A stretch of DNA of 10,954 bases, taken from the NCBI GenBank assembly GCA_002391525.1, contig DGFE01000130.1:1-10954 (forward strand), read 5' to 3'. The notes under the pieces were generated by a model. That model was not told where the DNA came from and did not search any database. It saw nothing but the letters and a program-made list of their open reading frames with translations. This DNA is from Competibacteraceae bacterium UBA3908. Its GTDB lineage: Bacteria > Pseudomonadota > Gammaproteobacteria > Competibacterales > Competibacteraceae. Below, piece after piece: positions 8,134 to 10,954 of the stretch (positions are counted from its first letter, which is position 1; every line of letters begins with the position of its first letter). The position numbers and the translations under genes are program-made.

Positions 8134-8481
8134 TTAGTCCTTGCCGCGGCCACCGCCGGGTGGAACCAGCGGCTGCGGAAAGGGCGTGACGTTGTCGCCG
8201 CCTTCGACCGGGCGAATCTTGCTGACGCCCTCCCGGTCCACCTCGTCGATCCGCACAACGTAATGCATCGGAATGAAAGTACGCCGCACGCCGGCGAATT
8301 CACTTTGCAGCCGTTCCTCGGCTGGATTGACCAGCACGCTCGACCGCTCGCCGAAGATGAGTTCCTCGACTTCGATGAAACCGTACAGTTCGCCCTGATA
8401 AATGCCGCGCGCGTACAGTTCGTACAGCTTGCCCTGGTTGATGAACAAAACGCGGTAGATGCTCTTCGTGATCTTGGACAT
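8134..8481 (-). CDS. DUF1820 family protein
   Basis: This 115-residue soluble protein is recognised as DUF1820, a small family found mainly in gammaproteobacteria, from SIYRVLFINQGKLYELYA (about 7-24), LYGFIEVEELIFGERS (about 32-47), a block around VNPAEERL, and FIPMHYVVRIDEVDREG near residues 69-85. The family's function is unknown. The C-terminal tail is proline- and glycine-rich and ends in RGKD. The ATG at 8481 gives the family's usual N-terminus, but its ribosome binding site is weak (GGTAA about 11 bases upstream). The small membrane protein gene follows after 39 bp on the same strand. The gene is divergent from the aldehyde dehydrogenase, with 239 bp between their starts. Confidence 0.88.
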   Translation of the reverse strand: MSKITKSIYRVLFINQGKLYELYARGIYQGELYGFIEVEELIFGERSSVLVNPAEERLQSEFAGVRRTFIPMHYVVRIDEVDREGVSKIRPVEGGDNVTPFPQPLVPPGGGRGKD

Positions 8482-8720
8482 TGCAATCGGGTTACCGTCG
8501 TGGATAGGGGCAATCTAACCCCGTTTGACGCGCCGGGCAAATTCCGGACCTGGAAAACCGTCAAGAACCGAGTGTTCGCGTCAGCAAAGCCAGCTCTTAC
8601 AAGCCAAATCCGCCACAAACGGGCTATATCGGCGGCCATGATAACGCCGCCGGCTCGACACCCCGTCTTCTCTCCATGCTCCGGCGCGCATTCCCCCATC
8701 GTCTTTGCCGAGGACGCATC
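8482..8720. other. Divergent intergenic region between the DUF1820 and aldehyde dehydrogenase genes
   Basis: These 239 bp should hold promoters for both flanking genes. I see isolated partial matches only: TTGACG at 8525-8530 (a -35-like hexamer without a matching -10 at the right distance), TATATC at 8625-8630 without a good -35, and a small GGGG/CCCC inverted repeat (8507-8522). No small gene with a credible ribosome binding site and no RNA gene was found. Confidence 0.3.
8710..8714 (+). promoter_or_regulatory. Shine-Dalgarno site of the aldehyde dehydrogenase gene
   Basis: GAGGA lies six bases before the ATG at 8721. It selects this start over the upstream in-frame ATG at 8676, which would add a basic, non-homologous-looking 15-residue extension (MLRRAFPHR...). 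Confidence 0.7.
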
Positions 8721-10310
8721 ATGAGCACGCCCCAGACTTTCGATCTGAGCCAGACCGTCTGCGTCAATCCCGCCACCGGCGACATCGTCGGCTATTCGCG
8801 GATGAACACGCCGGCGGAAGCCCGCGAAGCCCTCCGCCGCGCCCGCGCCGCGCAAGCGGCCTGGGCGGCGCGGGCGCTGGAGGAGCGAATGCGCTACATC
8901 GCGCGCATCCGCGACTATCTGGTGGACCACGCCGACGCGGTCAGCGACACCATCGCCAGGGACGTTGGCAAGACCCGGGTCGAGGCACTCGCCACCGAAG
9001 TGCTGACCAGCGCCCTCGCCACCGATTACTACCTCAGGAATGCCCGACGCTTTCTCAAGCCCCGCAAGGTACGCGGCGGCTCGCTGCTGTTCCTGAACAA
9101 GCGCAGCCGGATTTTCCGCGTCCCCTTCGGCGTGATCGGCATCATCGCCCCCTGGAACTATCCACTCGGCATCCCGATGCACGAGATCGTGCCGGCGCTG
9201 CTGGCCGGCAACACGGTGATCTTCAAGACCGCCCCGGAAACCCAGATGGTCGGGCGCAAGATCGAGGAGATGATCCAGGCCGCCGGCTTGCCGGACGGCG
9301 TGTTCACCCACCTCAACATTCCCGGCGCCATCATCGGTCAGATCCTGCTGGAGCCGGACAACCACGTGGACAAGCTGTTTTTCACCGGTTCGGTGCCGGT
9401 TGGCAAGACCCTGATGGCCAAGGCCGCCGAAACGCTGACTCCGGTCTCGCTGGAACTGGGCGGCAACGACCCGATGCTGGTCTGCCCGGACGCCCATCTG
9501 GAGCGGGCGGTCAACGGCGCGATGTGGGCCGGCCTGCAGAACAGCGGTCAGTCCTGCGGCGGGGTCGAGCGCGTCTACGTTCACCAGGACGTTTACGAGC
9601 CGTTCATCGGCCTGCTGAAGCGGAAGGTGGAAGCGCTGCGGCAGGGGCCGAACACTCATCACAACGTGGACATCGGCGCCATGTGCACCGAACGCCAGCT
9701 CAAGACCATCCAGCGGCAGGTGGACGACGCCCTGGCCAAGGGCGCGACCCTCCTGGCCCAGGTCAGGATCGATCCCGCGCACGCCCAGGCCAATTTCTAT
9801 CCGGTCACGGTATTGGTCGACGTGGATCACACCATGGAACTGATGCGCGAGGAAACCTTCGGACCGGTGCTCGGGGTGATGAAGGTGGACGACATGGAAC
9901 AGGCCATCGAACTGGCCAACGACTCCAATCTCGGCCTGACCGGTTCGGTATGGTCCCGCGATACCCGCGCGGCGGTGGCGCTGGGGCGGCGCATCCACGC
10001 CGGGGTGATCACCATCAACGATCATCTGCTGACCCACGGCATGGCCGAAACGCCTTGGGGCGGGGTCAAGGAATCCGGCATTGGCCGCAGCCACGGCGAA
10101 CTCGGCTTCGACGAGATGACCCAGCCCCAGGTGGTCACCACCGAACTGCTGCATTTCGCCAAGCGCAACCTGTTCTGGCATCCCTACGACGCCAAGCTGT
10201 ACGACGGTTTGAAAGGCGCGCTGCAACTACTACACGGACGCGCCTGGAACGAGCGTCTGCGCGGCCTCTTCCGCTTCGCGGCGCTGCTGCCGCGGATGTT
10301 TCGGGATTAA
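8721..10310 (+). CDS. NAD(P)-dependent aldehyde dehydrogenase
   Basis: This cytoplasmic enzyme should oxidise an aldehyde to the carboxylate with NAD(P)+. The 529 residues carry all the hallmarks of the aldehyde dehydrogenase superfamily: APWNYP with N146, FKTAPE with cofactor-binding K169, FTGSVPVGK (the glycine-rich nucleotide motif), the general base E245 in LELGGN, the catalytic cysteine C279 in GQSCGG, and EETFGPVLGV further on. E245 and C279 are 34 residues apart, as in classical enzymes. The protein is about 30-50 residues longer than the usual 480-500. The extra part is a C-terminal tail with ELLHFAKRNLFWHPYDAKL and a basic, hydrophobic end (RLRGLFRFAALLPRMFRD), as seen in some fatty-aldehyde-type members. 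It does not look like AstD. The substrate cannot be named from sequence. The gene is followed after 95 bp by an aminotransferase that probably has its own promoter, so a shared pathway (such as polyamine or amino-acid catabolism) is possible but unproven. Confidence 0.94.
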   Translation: MSTPQTFDLSQTVCVNPATGDIVGYSRMNTPAEAREALRRARAAQAAWAARALEERMRYIARIRDYLVDHADAVSDTIARDVGKTRVEALATEVLTSALATDYYLRNARRFLKPRKVRGGSLLFLNKRSRIFRVPFGVIGIIAPWNYPLGIPMHEIVPALLAGNTVIFKTAPETQMVGRKIEEMIQAAGLPDGVFTHLNIPGAIIGQILLEPDNHVDKLFFTGSVPVGKTLMAKAAETLTPVSLELGGNDPMLVCPDAHLERAVNGAMWAGLQNSGQSCGGVERVYVHQDVYEPFIGLLKRKVEALRQGPNTHHNVDIGAMCTERQLKTIQRQVDDALAKGATLLAQVRIDPAHAQANFYPVTVLVDVDHTMELMREETFGPVLGVMKVDDMEQAIELANDSNLGLTGSVWSRDTRAAVALGRRIHAGVITINDHLLTHGMAETPWGGVKESGIGRSHGELGFDEMTQPQVVTTELLHFAKRNLFWHPYDAKLYDGLKGALQLLHGRAWNERLRGLFRFAALLPRMFRD

Positions 10311-10328
10311 ACCCTTCCCGGGTGGCGA

Positions 10329-10356
10329 TTGTCGGGGTCGGCAACGATGTTATGAT
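10329..10356 (+). promoter_or_regulatory. Candidate sigma-70 promoter for the aminotransferase gene
   Basis: TTGTCG (10329-10334, four of six matches to the -35 consensus) and TATGAT (10351-10356, five of six matches to the -10) are separated by 16 bp. They lie in the 95-bp gap after the aldehyde dehydrogenase, about 50 bp before the ATG at 10406. The -10 region and its flanks resemble the block at 6438-6470. Confidence 0.5.
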
Positions 10357-10393
10357 TCGGCTTCATCCATTTCACGTCCCAAACCCGGCCTTC

Positions 10394-10397
10394 AGGA
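10394..10397 (+). promoter_or_regulatory. Shine-Dalgarno site of the aminotransferase gene
   Basis: AGGA is eight bases upstream of the ATG at 10406 and supports that start. Confidence 0.55.
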
Positions 10398-10405
10398 TCG
10401 CCCCA

Positions 10406-10913
<508 letters not shown>

Positions 10914-10954
10914 CTGTCTCCTATACACATCTGACGCTCCCCACGAAAGGGCTA
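10914..10954 (-). other. Nextera adapter read-through with base errors (artifact)
   Basis: Bases 10914-10932 match the reverse complement of the mosaic end (CTGTCTCTTATACACATCT) with one mismatch, C for T at 10921. Bases 10933-10946 match the next 14 bases of the Nextera read-1 adapter (GACGCTGCCGACGA) with two mismatches. The last eight bases sit where a library index would be. None of this is genomic. Confidence 0.95.

Noticed and set aside
8676..8720. Upstream ATG for the aldehyde dehydrogenase
   Set aside because: There is no ribosome binding site for it, whereas GAGGA is well placed for the ATG at 8721.
8115..10226. Minus-strand frame of 703 residues opposite the aldehyde dehydrogenase
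   Set aside because: It is antisense to an aldehyde dehydrogenase with all catalytic residues, and it also overlaps the DUF1820 gene in another frame.
10311..10335. ACCC/GGGT hairpin just after the aldehyde dehydrogenase stop
   Set aside because: The stem is only four base pairs and has no U-tract, too weak to call a terminator.

Overview
The window is a high-GC bacterial chromosomal fragment, most likely from a gammaproteobacterium. The support is the DUF1820 gene, an AstC/ArgD aminotransferase very close in sequence to the enterobacterial enzyme, and a type I-F Cas3. A Competibacteraceae-like sludge organism is only a guess. Both contig ends are not genomic. Bases 1-19 are the Nextera/Tn5 mosaic end, and 10914-10954 are a slightly mutated mosaic end with sequencing-adapter read-through. 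Genomic sequence therefore runs from about 20 to 10913.

Layout: (1) 20-2826 (+) is a 5'-truncated type I-F Cas3 nuclease-helicase, the only CRISPR component present. (2) 2866-4923 and 5018-6361 (both -) are an EF-G-like translational GTPase paralogue preceded by a DUF1015 protein, probably cotranscribed. (3) 6523-7830 (+) is a membrane-anchored periplasmic protein of unknown function with an Sm/SH3-like beta-barrel candidate at its C-terminus. (4) 7900-8094 and 8134-8481 (both -) are a 64-residue two-helix membrane protein and a DUF1820 protein, probably one small operon that converges on the previous gene. (5) 8721-10310 (+) is an NAD(P)-dependent aldehyde dehydrogenase. (6) 10406 to the end (+) is the N-terminal part of an acetylornithine/succinylornithine-type aminotransferase, cut by the adapter.

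Apart from the CRISPR edge, this is ordinary chromosomal sequence. No CRISPR array, tRNA, rRNA, insertion sequence or prophage was seen. The points most worth following are: the Cas3 gene directly abuts non-cas genes on the side where csy genes normally follow; the EF-G paralogue lacks the conserved domain IV tip; the membrane-anchored protein carries an Sm-like tail; and a near-identical promoter-like block lies upstream of two unrelated genes. I found no convincing new multi-gene system.
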